From assembly GCA_023412495.1 (NCBI GenBank), contig JAEYNP010000114.1:100505-164504 (forward strand): a DNA stretch of 64,000 bases, given 5' to 3'. Of the stretch, positions 46,510 through 54,455 are shown piece by piece (position 1 is the first letter of the stretch; each line of letters begins with the position of its first letter). Position numbers and translations under genes: made by a program. Source of the DNA: Pseudomonadota bacterium. Lineage in GTDB: Bacteria; Desulfobacterota; Desulfobulbia; Desulfobulbales; Desulfocapsaceae. The notes beneath the pieces are model-generated. The model worked only from the letters and a program-made list of their open reading frames with translations, was not told the DNA's origin and searched no databases.

Positions 46510-46578
46510 CCTCCTGTCGTTGAGATTGTTGGCGAAATATGCCATGAGACAAGTATACCTCATGGACATGACAGGAGG
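46510..46578 (-). promoter_or_regulatory. Leader hairpin hiding the integrase Shine-Dalgarno, copy 1
   Basis: On the minus strand CCTCCTGTC pairs with GACAGGAGG, nine of nine bases, and the second arm is the integrase ribosome site six bases before its ATG. Inside lies a smaller hairpin TGGC/GCCA. The copy at 50532-50588 has the same two stems with different loop length and sequence. Confidence 0.65.
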
Positions 46579-46737
46579 GGCGACAGATTCTTGAAATTTC
46601 TACTCAGCTCGTTCTTGCCAGTGAACATTATTTTTGTGATGGAATCTGCTTGATCTATCCTTCCCAGGTTTTTATTATAGGATATGGCAGAAATGTAAAA
46701 TAAGAACAGATTTTATTTTAGTTTCAAGGCAGACAGG

Positions 46738-47907
46738 ATGAAGCGAGAACTCCAGGGCAGATACGTAACCATTTCGACAGTGGGAGAGAAGGCTCAAGCC
46801 TTCGTGCCCTCTTCGCTACCGCCACGTCCAGCCATCGACTGGACGCCGGAGCTGCGCAGTAAGTTCGATCAGGCTCTACTGGCGCTCGGGAGACTGGATA
46901 GCGTCTCGACCCTGCTGCCGGACACCTCCCTTTTCCTCTATATGTACATACGCAAGGAGGCAGTCCTCTCATCCATGATCGAGGGAACCCAGTCTTCGTT
47001 GTCGGACTTGCTGTTGTTCGAACTGGATCAGGAACCGGGCGTGCCGCTGGATGACGTTCGGGAAGTCAGCAACTATGTCGCCGCCCTCGACCACGGCCTG
47101 CACCTGATGGAAGAGGGTCTACCGCTGTCGCTTCGGCTGCTCCGCGAGATCCACGGAGTGCTGCTGATCAAGGGCAGGGGCAGTAATCAAACTCCGGGTG
47201 AGTTTCGGCGTAGCCAGAACTGGATCGGCGGTACCCGGCCGGGCAACGCTGCTTTTGTTCCGCCGCCTGCTGAAGAGGTGCTTGAGTGCATGAGCAAGCT
47301 AGAACTCTTCCTCCATGACCAGCCGGAACCGACTCCGGTGTTGCTCAAAGCAGCGTTGGCACATGTGCAGTTCGAGGCCATCCACCCATTCCTGGATGGT
47401 AATGGTCGTCTTGGCCGTCTGCTGATCACGTTGCTTTTGTGCGAGCAGAAGGTGCTGCGGGAACCGATGCTCTATCTGAGCCTCTACTTCAAGACACACC
47501 GGCAGTATTATTACGAATTGCTCAATAATGTCCGCCTGACAGGTGATTGGGAAGCTTGGCTCGATTTCTTCGCCGAGGCGGTCATCGTCACCGCCACCCA
47601 AGCAGTGGAAACGTCGCAGCAGCTTCTGGCCCTCTCCGTACAGGACCGCGACAAAATAAACGGCCTTGGCCGGGCTGCAACATCGACTCTACAGGTACAC
47701 AGGGCACTAATGGAACATCCCATCGCCACATCAGGTTCACTGGTAAAGAAGACCGGCATAACCCCGGCAACTGTCAACAAGGCGCTCGGCCATCTGGAAA
47801 AACTTGGCATAGTAAAGGAGCTGACCGCGCAGAAACGTAATCGCTTGTTTAGCTATGCGGGGTATATCGAGATCATGAGTCGAGGCACGGAACTGTCGGC
47901 TAGGTAA
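46738..47907 (+). CDS. Fic-domain adenylyltransferase, class II type
   Basis: 389 residues. The Fic motif is HPFLDGNGRLGR (His216), the complete catalytic form that transfers AMP to target hydroxyls. An N-terminal inhibitory helix motif SSMIEGTQ (Ser78-Glu82-Gly83) would keep it in check, as in class II Fic proteins. A winged-helix-like C-terminus (VHRALMEHPIATSGSLVKKT) suggests DNA or target binding. No antitoxin gene is adjacent. It lies divergent from the integrase remnant and tail-to-tail with a second Fic gene; both probably arrived with the mobile element. Confidence 0.88.
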   Translation: MKRELQGRYVTISTVGEKAQAFVPSSLPPRPAIDWTPELRSKFDQALLALGRLDSVSTLLPDTSLFLYMYIRKEAVLSSMIEGTQSSLSDLLLFELDQEPGVPLDDVREVSNYVAALDHGLHLMEEGLPLSLRLLREIHGVLLIKGRGSNQTPGEFRRSQNWIGGTRPGNAAFVPPPAEEVLECMSKLELFLHDQPEPTPVLLKAALAHVQFEAIHPFLDGNGRLGRLLITLLLCEQKVLREPMLYLSLYFKTHRQYYYELLNNVRLTGDWEAWLDFFAEAVIVTATQAVETSQQLLALSVQDRDKINGLGRAATSTLQVHRALMEHPIATSGSLVKKTGITPATVNKALGHLEKLGIVKELTAQKRNRLFSYAGYIEIMSRGTELSAR

Positions 47908-48024
47908 AGGGCAAATCGATTCTTTTTTAGCGATTTGAAGCAGATTGCCATTTTTCAAGCTCAGGAAACATCCTTATCAGGAGCAACGTGTATAAACATA
48001 AGGCTGCCAGTACAAATCCAAACG

Positions 48025-49161
48025 TTATTCGGTTGCCGGGGCTGGAGAAACAGCCGTGCAAAGGGTATAGCTTGTACTTCTTCCGCCGTCGGGAGTTTTT
48101 TGCATTACTCCTTTTTTAACAAGATCTGCCAAGTCTCGGCTTGCGGTGACCTTGCTGCATTGAGTCATGCCCACATATTTTCTGGTGGTCATGTTGCCGA
48201 TGAATTGTCCACCAGCATCAAGTAGTCGGTTGATCACTTTTTGCTGTCTTTCATTGAAGGAGGTATCCCTGTGCATTTGCCAGAAGCTGGTTTTCCGCAG
48301 CACGGTATCAACTACCCACTGCGCCTCCTGCATTGCGGTGATGGCCGCCTGTAGAAACCAGTTGAGCCAGACAGTAATGTCCATTCCACCTTTGCCTGCC
48401 AGTTCCAATGCCGCGTAATACCCTTTTCTATCATGGCTAAACTGTTTGGAAAAAGAGATGAGCCGCATAAGCCTGGGGTAATGTACGGCCATGAGATGAT
48501 CGATGATGGCCCTTCCGACCCGGCCATTTCCATCATCAAAGGGGTGAATCATGATGAACCATAGATGGGCAATTCCCGCCTTGAGGAGTGGCGGATGCTC
48601 CCTGTTTGTGTTCAGCCACCCGAGAAACTGTTCCATTTCGACTTCCAGCCTGCTATGCGGCAGGGCGATGTAATGAATAGTCTCTTTACCCAGCGGCCCG
48701 GAAACGATCTGCATTTCTTCCGGACCTCTGTATTCACCAACACGAATTTTTTTCAGCCCCGAATAGCCTGTGGGGAAGAGTGCTGCATGCCAGCCCAATA
48801 TTCTTGCAGGAGTAAGCGGTTCTTGTATCTGGATTCTGGCGTCAAATAACATGGCAACGAGACCATCTGTCCGTACGTCTTGGTCATCCTGATCGATAGG
48901 TAATCCCAGTTTTTTACGGATTGAGCATCTTACGGAACTGCGACGGAGAGTTTCTCCTTCGATTGCCGATGTTTCCATGGCATCATCAGATAACACGCGC
49001 TCAAGCGCCGCTGTGTTTTCCTGATCACTTATTGATCGGCTTATTGTTTCCAGTGCACCAATCATCTTCGAAGCTTCCACCAGATCGGTCAGGAGGTGGT
49101 CAGCCTGAAAAGAAAAATGTGGCCAGTTGCGATGTTGCCAGATCCATTGATGTGTTTGCAT
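48025..49161 (-). CDS. Fic-domain protein with DUF4172-type N-terminus
   Basis: 378 residues. The Fic motif is HPFDDGNGRVGR (His206). The start MQTHQWIWQHRNWPHF matches the DUF4172 group, and the inhibitory motif SAIEGE (Ser65-Glu68) is present. The C-terminus resembles a winged helix (NRLLDAGGQFIGNMTTRKYV). This is a different Fic lineage from the gene at 46738, not a duplicate. It converges on that gene with a 117 bp gap. AMP transfer to a protein target is expected from family; the target is unknown. Confidence 0.88.
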   Translation of the reverse strand: MQTHQWIWQHRNWPHFSFQADHLLTDLVEASKMIGALETISRSISDQENTAALERVLSDDAMETSAIEGETLRRSSVRCSIRKKLGLPIDQDDQDVRTDGLVAMLFDARIQIQEPLTPARILGWHAALFPTGYSGLKKIRVGEYRGPEEMQIVSGPLGKETIHYIALPHSRLEVEMEQFLGWLNTNREHPPLLKAGIAHLWFIMIHPFDDGNGRVGRAIIDHLMAVHYPRLMRLISFSKQFSHDRKGYYAALELAGKGGMDITVWLNWFLQAAITAMQEAQWVVDTVLRKTSFWQMHRDTSFNERQQKVINRLLDAGGQFIGNMTTRKYVGMTQCSKVTASRDLADLVKKGVMQKTPDGGRSTSYTLCTAVSPAPATE

Positions 49162-49309
49162 GGTTGAATCGTATCACGAATGATGCGATTAGGGAACAGA
49201 AACATATCACGCGCCCTCAGGGGGGAAAGAAGGAGGAGCCAGTCTCACCCGGGAAAACAGATGAACACGCAATGCCGAGGTCGACAACCATCGAGTTACA
49301 GTGCAGATC

Positions 49310-49852
49310 TCAGGGGTCTAGCGTGGCCGAGTCTCGCGCCCAGCCACGTATCACAGCAATCTCGTCTTCGGAAATGTGCAAATGCTCAAGAAAGAGTCTG
49401 TGCTTTTCAGGGTCGGCTCGTTCAAACACGATATGCCACTCCCGCATATCCTGCTCGGTAAAGCCTGCCTGCATTAGAAGCGAGGTCCACAATTCCTTGG
49501 TCATAGCTCTAGAGAGAGTTAGTACTTCTGGGTGCTTGAGGAGTCCCGCTATGATTCTCTGCTGGTCATAGAGTTTGCGGATCTCATGGTTGAGTTCAGC
49601 AAATCGCTGTTCGAGAATGGTAGTGACGGAGGTTTCGGGAGAATTGAGGATTATCTGAATGTCCTTCAGAGGAATTCCGGCTTCCCGGTATTTACAGATC
49701 TGGGCCAGGCGCTTCTCATCTTCCTGATTGTAAAAGCGATATTCCCCTTTACTATGGTGAGACGCGGTGAATAAACCGATGGCGTCGTAATAGAGAAGCG
49801 TCGACCGTGCAAGTCCATACTTTTTCGCCATTTTGCCTATTGTCATCGCCAT
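49310..49852 (-). CDS. MerR-family transcriptional regulator
   Basis: About 180 residues. The N-terminal winged helix reads TIGKMAKKYGLARSTLLYYD and SKGEYRFYNQEDEKRLAQI, followed by the dimerisation coiled coil (TTILEQRFAELNHEIRKLY). I chose ATG 49852, just after GGTGGG; 49873 is an alternative that overlaps the upstream stop. No cysteine cluster of the metal sensors is seen, so it may sense an organic ligand in its C-terminal part. It follows the SRPBCC gene by 14 bp and is probably cotranscribed. Confidence 0.85.
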   Translation of the reverse strand: MAMTIGKMAKKYGLARSTLLYYDAIGLFTASHHSKGEYRFYNQEDEKRLAQICKYREAGIPLKDIQIILNSPETSVTTILEQRFAELNHEIRKLYDQQRIIAGLLKHPEVLTLSRAMTKELWTSLLMQAGFTEQDMREWHIVFERADPEKHRLFLEHLHISEDEIAVIRGWARDSATLDP

Positions 49853-49866
49853 TGTCCCACCTGCTA

Positions 49867-50319
49867 TCAACATTTAAGGTACTGCACCAAAAGTCCTTCA
49901 AGATTGTGCATCGTGGCGGCAAACTCTGAAGGCGATTCCGCCGATATCAACTCGCATCCCTTGCTGTCAAGACCTGTTATTACCTGGCTCCAAATAAGAC
50001 GTGTCCCCTTCTTTGAAGGAGTAAGGGTGATTTCATAGTACGTTACGCGACGCGGACCGGTTCGGACAAAGGCAATTTTGCGATCCTTCTCGTGACAAAT
50101 AACCAGCCAAGTCTCCGTCCCATAGCGGTCGTCCAGTTCTGTTTGAAAGACGCATCCAAGTTCTGCAAATCCAGAAGCGCTGTACAACATCCTGCAGCGC
50201 CAGTGAGGTATCCAGTCGTATTCACGAACCGGACACAACAGCGGAAATATCTCCTTGGCTTCAGCATTAATTTCCATGCAGTATTCCCGGGTAATGCGAG
50301 TTCCAGCCTGAGTATTCAT
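49867..50319 (-). CDS. SRPBCC/START-like small ligand-binding protein
   Basis: 150 residues from the ATG at 50319, eight bases after GGAG. The fold pattern is helix-grip: EYCMEINAEAKEIFPLLCPV, YDWIPHWRCRMLY, and RRVTYYEITLTPSKKGTRL. Such proteins bind hydrophobic ligands or act as cyclases. It lies directly before a MerR regulator, so the pair may form a ligand-sensing unit. No catalytic residue is recognisable. Confidence 0.75.
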   Translation of the reverse strand: MNTQAGTRITREYCMEINAEAKEIFPLLCPVREYDWIPHWRCRMLYSASGFAELGCVFQTELDDRYGTETWLVICHEKDRKIAFVRTGPRRVTYYEITLTPSKKGTRLIWSQVITGLDSKGCELISAESPSEFAATMHNLEGLLVQYLKC

Positions 50320-50468
50320 GATTCTGCTCCTTTGAATTTCAAAGTTATTTGCAGTAATCATACACTGTGAAGCTATAGTCAGGTCAACTCACATTCCAGG
50401 AAAGTTGCCTGTTTAAATGCTTTCATTTTGGTCGCCTCTGTCTTTGCCAGTTTCAGCGCTCTGATCGC

Positions 50469-50525
50469 CTACTTTGAATGATCGGGTCGCAAGCCGAAAA
50501 GCTTCAATGCTACAAAGAGCATCAT
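50469..50525 (-). CDS. Possible 18-residue peptide behind an RNA hairpin
   Basis: MMLFVALKLFGLRPDHSK followed by TAG. It has a strong GACAGGAGG ribosome site six bases before the ATG, inside the hairpin at 50532-50588. After the TAG the same frame stays open for 29 more codons (AIRALKLAKTEATKMKAFK then QATFLECELT). It may be a leader peptide, a small gene cut by a nonsense codon, or chance. Confidence 0.35.
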   Translation of the reverse strand: MMLFVALKLFGLRPDHSK

Positions 50526-50531
50526 GGTAGA

Positions 50532-50588
50532 CCTCCTGTCGTTTTGGTTGTTGGCAACACATGCCATGAGACATCACTTGACAGGAGG
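50532..50588 (-). promoter_or_regulatory. Leader hairpin hiding a Shine-Dalgarno, copy 2
   Basis: Same design as at 46510-46578: outer stem CCTCCTGTC/GACAGGAGG (nine bases) and inner stem TGGCA/TGCCA (five bases, one longer than in copy 1). The loops between differ, while the stems are kept. The ATG of an 18-codon frame follows. Confidence 0.65.
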
Positions 50589-50710
50589 GGCGACAGGACA
50601 GGAAGCATCTAAATTTTCACATGTTCATTGATATTCGATTTGCCAGGGGAAAAGTACACGAAGCATAGTGTGGAGTGCCTGTGTCTAAACCGGGTGTGCA
50701 GTCCCAGTCG

Positions 50711-53689
50711 CTAAATCTTCGAACTCTCCCCAACAATGGGTAGCAGAACTGTGAAGGTCGAGCCTTTACCTGGCTCACTCTCAACACGAATTTCTCCTTG
50801 ATGATTCTCGATAATGCCGTGGCAGATAGATAGTCCTAGACCTGTTCCCTTTACCTCCGGTTTTGTTGTATAAAATGGCTGAAAAATTTGAGTGAACCTG
50901 TCAGGGGCTATGCCTATCCCATTGTCTTTTATTGCCACAGCTATCCTTTCACCTATGTGGCTGGTGCTTATCGTGATTGCGCCATTACTTCCATTGCAGG
51001 CATCAGCCGCATTTTGCAAAAGGTTGAGGATGACCTGCTTGATTTGGTCTGGAATAGCCAAAATCTGCGGCAACGTCTTGTCGTAGTTTAAGACCGTTCT
51101 AATCCCTCTGCGCCTCAAATCACTTTTACTCAATAGCATCAACGAATCTATCGTCGCATGCACGTCCATGAAAACTTTTCTGCCTGCAGAAGGACGATTA
51201 AAATCCTGAAGGCTACGAACGAGATATTTGATTCGCTCACATTCGCTGAACGCCAAGTCGAGAAGAATCTTATCCTGTTTTTCCAGTGCCAATGTTTTCT
51301 GAAATCCCTTGAGTATAGTCATAATCCCCTGGAGAGGGTTGTTGAACTCATGGGCGATAGAGGCGGACAGTCTGCCTATAGCCGATAGTTTTTCAGCGTG
51401 TAGAAGGTGGGACTGGGTCTTTTGAAGCTCATGCGTACGGAGTTCAACCCGACGTTCCAATTCATCATTAAGCGTTTTCAGTTCCTCCTCATATTTTCTG
51501 CGCTCGGAAATGTCGCGATAGATCGACTGATAGGTGCCGTTCGGCATCTTTTTGGAATGCATTTCCACCGGCAGGCTTGTCCCATCGGAGCAGCGCAGGT
51601 TACGTTCATTCACCAACGGCTGTGCCAAGTTTAACAGGTCGAATCTCAGAGGCTTGGCCTCGAGTTCTTCGGGATCGAACAACTCGCTGACGTGCAAGCC
51701 GAGAAGTTGCTCTAAAGGTCTGCCAAGCCACTTTTGCATTTGTGAATTGGCTCCAATGATTTTCCCGTCGGCAGAGCCCAACAGGATTCCATCCACAGCG
51801 AACTCCACAGTATCCCGATACCGCTCTTCGCTCTCCCGCAGCGCCTCCTCGGCCCGTTTCACCACGTCAATGTCCTGAACAACGGTGATCGCCCCCACAA
51901 TCTCTCCCGATGTGCCTCGAAATGGTACCGCCGAAACCCGGTGCCAAACCTCCCGCCCGTTCGCCTCTACAAACAGGACCTCCATTCCCGGCACTACCAT
52001 CTCTCCCTGCAGCGCCCTCGCACCCGGCCAATTGACAGGCTCCACAGGTCTGCCTTCCGCATCCCACATGCGCCACCGATGCTGTCTTTCTGGATCGCAA
52101 GATGGTATACGCTGCGGCACCATTTGCCGAAAGGCCTCGTTGCCCAGCCGTATCTGACCTTGCGTATCGATCAGTGCCGTCCCCACCGGTAGCTGTTCCA
52201 GGAACTCTCGCAGCAGCCGGTCACTCTCCCTCAGCGCTTCTTCTGTCTGTTTTCGTTTAGTAATGTCTTGAATAATGATGAAGGATCGAGGAGGTTCGCC
52301 GGGCAGGATGACAGAATCCACCTCTCCCAGAAATCGTTCGCCGTTCTTTTTCACAAAACAAAGCTCGGCCTTGGTGACTTTTCCAGTGAGTTTCCGTTCT
52401 TCAATAGCCGCTAAGTGTCGAGGGTCGTCAGGGGCTACCAAACCATTGCGCCCAGCCTTGCGAATTTCTTCTTCGGACATCCCGAACATAGCGCGGGCAG
52501 CGGGATTGGCGGATACGACTCCTCCATCGGGAATGGTGAGGAATATAGCATCGGGACTGTTCTCGAAAAGAGATCGGTATCTTTCCTCGCTCTCCTGCCG
52601 AAAGGTGTCAGCCATGTGTTTGGAAAAGCTGAGGCTGACATAGGCGGCGAGATCCTCAAGCTGAACGATCAGCTCCGGGGTGAAACGACCCGGTGCCTTG
52701 TCGTTCAGCTGCAGCAGGCCATATACCTCTTCGCGCAGGCGGAAAGGGATGAGAGCCACCGACTCGTAACCCTCGCCGTTGCATCGGTTGCGTGTGCGAG
52801 CCTGGCGATCGCTTTCGGTGGTCCGGGCCAGCAGCCCGGTGGTGCTGTTGGTCCAGAAACTGCCTCTATCAGTGAAGAAGGGCAGGGAGGAATCGAAGCG
52901 GCCGCGCAGGATGTTGCCGCACATGCATTCCAGCACCGGTTTGCCGGCGCCGTCGCGAAAGATGCCGCCTTCCGGAGTACGTTCACAGAGAAAGTTTTCG
53001 GCGCGGATGAAATACGGGCGAAAACCGCAGCTCTCATAATAGGGGTAGTCCTCTCCCTGACGCAGCCGGATGCCGACCGCCTGGCAATCTGTCATTTCCT
53101 TGAAAAAGGCGATGAGATTGCCGATCAGTTCCCGAAGATCAACGGCTAGGTGACAGATTCGAAGCAGCCGGCGCTCCGCTTCCCGCCTGGCTTCTTCCGC
53201 CCGATGGGCGGTGGTGTCACGGAAAATGCAGTGCGTCGGCTGAAAGCGGCCATCGGGGTTGGTGCCGATTTTGCCGTCGAAGGCGACGAGCATGGATTGC
53301 CCGTCCTTGCGGCGCATCATAAACTCCAAACCGATGATTTCGCCGACGGCCTTGAAGCGGGGGAAGTTTTCGCGGAAGCGATCCTGCCATTCGGGGTGGA
53401 GAAAATCGGCAAAACTACGGCCTATAACCTCATCCCACCGATATCCCAGAATATCCAGCCAGGCCTTATTGACGCTGAGGAAGCAGCCGTTTTCATCGAG
53501 CCACTGGTAGCCGAGCGGTGCCTTGTCACATAACTGCTGCAAACGATCATAATCGGCCTGCAGCTTGGCCTTCTGCAATTCGAGGCCAGCGATCTCCGCA
53601 CGAAGCTCTTTAACTTTCAGCATCTTACCTATCTGCTCATTGCATATGCACTCGATGCTCTTTTCAGTATCTTGATTTTCGTCTGTCAT
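50711..53689 (-). CDS. PAS/GAF multi-sensor histidine kinase
   Basis: 992 residues, cytoplasmic: N-terminal coiled coil (about 17-50), PAS (50-165), GAF-like domain with many cysteines (190-360, e.g. ECMCGN), then three more PAS domains, HisKA (LSAIGRLSASIAHEFNNPL) and HATPase (NLLQNAADACNGS, DNGIGIAPDR, GTGLGLSICHGI). It would phosphorylate a response regulator that is not encoded nearby. It shares its C-terminal half design with the frameshifted kinase at 41941-44839, suggesting duplication within this block. The start follows a GGAGGGG. Confidence 0.88.
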   Translation of the reverse strand: MTDENQDTEKSIECICNEQIGKMLKVKELRAEIAGLELQKAKLQADYDRLQQLCDKAPLGYQWLDENGCFLSVNKAWLDILGYRWDEVIGRSFADFLHPEWQDRFRENFPRFKAVGEIIGLEFMMRRKDGQSMLVAFDGKIGTNPDGRFQPTHCIFRDTTAHRAEEARREAERRLLRICHLAVDLRELIGNLIAFFKEMTDCQAVGIRLRQGEDYPYYESCGFRPYFIRAENFLCERTPEGGIFRDGAGKPVLECMCGNILRGRFDSSLPFFTDRGSFWTNSTTGLLARTTESDRQARTRNRCNGEGYESVALIPFRLREEVYGLLQLNDKAPGRFTPELIVQLEDLAAYVSLSFSKHMADTFRQESEERYRSLFENSPDAIFLTIPDGGVVSANPAARAMFGMSEEEIRKAGRNGLVAPDDPRHLAAIEERKLTGKVTKAELCFVKKNGERFLGEVDSVILPGEPPRSFIIIQDITKRKQTEEALRESDRLLREFLEQLPVGTALIDTQGQIRLGNEAFRQMVPQRIPSCDPERQHRWRMWDAEGRPVEPVNWPGARALQGEMVVPGMEVLFVEANGREVWHRVSAVPFRGTSGEIVGAITVVQDIDVVKRAEEALRESEERYRDTVEFAVDGILLGSADGKIIGANSQMQKWLGRPLEQLLGLHVSELFDPEELEAKPLRFDLLNLAQPLVNERNLRCSDGTSLPVEMHSKKMPNGTYQSIYRDISERRKYEEELKTLNDELERRVELRTHELQKTQSHLLHAEKLSAIGRLSASIAHEFNNPLQGIMTILKGFQKTLALEKQDKILLDLAFSECERIKYLVRSLQDFNRPSAGRKVFMDVHATIDSLMLLSKSDLRRRGIRTVLNYDKTLPQILAIPDQIKQVILNLLQNAADACNGSNGAITISTSHIGERIAVAIKDNGIGIAPDRFTQIFQPFYTTKPEVKGTGLGLSICHGIIENHQGEIRVESEPGKGSTFTVLLPIVGESSKI

Positions 53690-54198
53690 GGATTCGGTTG
53701 CCCCTCCCCCACCTCTTCACACCGCAGGTCTGGCCGTCAACGTAAATTTTCGTAAAACTGTAACAAATAGCCCTTCTTGGTCAACGAAAATGTTGTTTTT
53801 CGAAATTGAATAGATGCGAAGACTTGTCGAGGCCCTGGCGGTTGAAACGCTTGAAAACCTGAAAGAAAAAGCTTGACAGAGGTCTGTGGGATGCTTCGAC
53901 AGGAGGTAAAGGCAACCGCCGGATTCCGGAATGGTTGGATCCTTGCCAGCTTGCAGTCGTAGTCCATCAGGCTCCTCGCTTTGATTTTCTAAGTTTTCGG
54001 AAGAGCTACTCTGTCACTTGTGGCAACCAGACCCTATAGAACTATATTTTATAAATTTCCGTTTGATCTCATGAAAATCATGTGAGACAATTTCCTTCTC
54101 ATACTTCATCCGGTTTTATCTCAGTTTTGTTGCGGGAGGAGAACAAAAGGGTTGACCAATAGATTTGGCCAGAATTCGCTCGCCTGAAAAAAATGTCA
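53690..54198. other. About 500 bp gap without a supported gene
   Basis: A minus-strand frame at 53737-53967 (76 codons) has no ribosome site or recognisable motif. The right part (54000-54190) is AT-rich. It separates the divergently transcribed kinase genes together with repeat copy E. Confidence 0.45.
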
Positions 54199-54337
54199 TT
54201 AGTACCTTAGAAATTCATTTCGTGTTTTTTGAAATGAATTTCTAAGGTACTAATACCCCTCAAGGGGGTACTGAAAAGAGTCCCTCTGCTGTGGGGGGGA
54301 TCACAACCCCTGGGTTGCGGGCGTCGGCCCGCATTAG
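54199..54337 (-). repeat. Modular intergenic repeat, copy E (full, reversed)
   Basis: 139 bp. Its AT-rich end is a perfect 21 bp inverted repeat, AGTACCTTAGAAATTCATTTC with its complement, around a 9 nt loop. Then follow the CCCCTCAAGGGGG stem, the GTCCCTCTGCTGTGGGGGGG block, AACCCCTGGGTT and the GCGGGC/GCCCGC hairpin. It lies upstream of the hybrid kinase gene. Confidence 0.85.
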
Positions 54338-54455
54338 AATGCCTAATGCTGACTTATCTGCCATGTCAACCATATGATAAAGTGGGGGATGAACAGGAAC
54401 CGGGCCGTGTTCTCGGTGTGGCGAGTAGTGGCGACCATTTTCTCCTGGGGAGTCA

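Noticed and set aside
50469..50525. Pyrrolysine reading of the TAG codon
   Set aside because: Nothing in the window suggests pyrrolysine machinery and the peptide matches no pyrrolysine protein; a nonsense codon or leader peptide is simpler.
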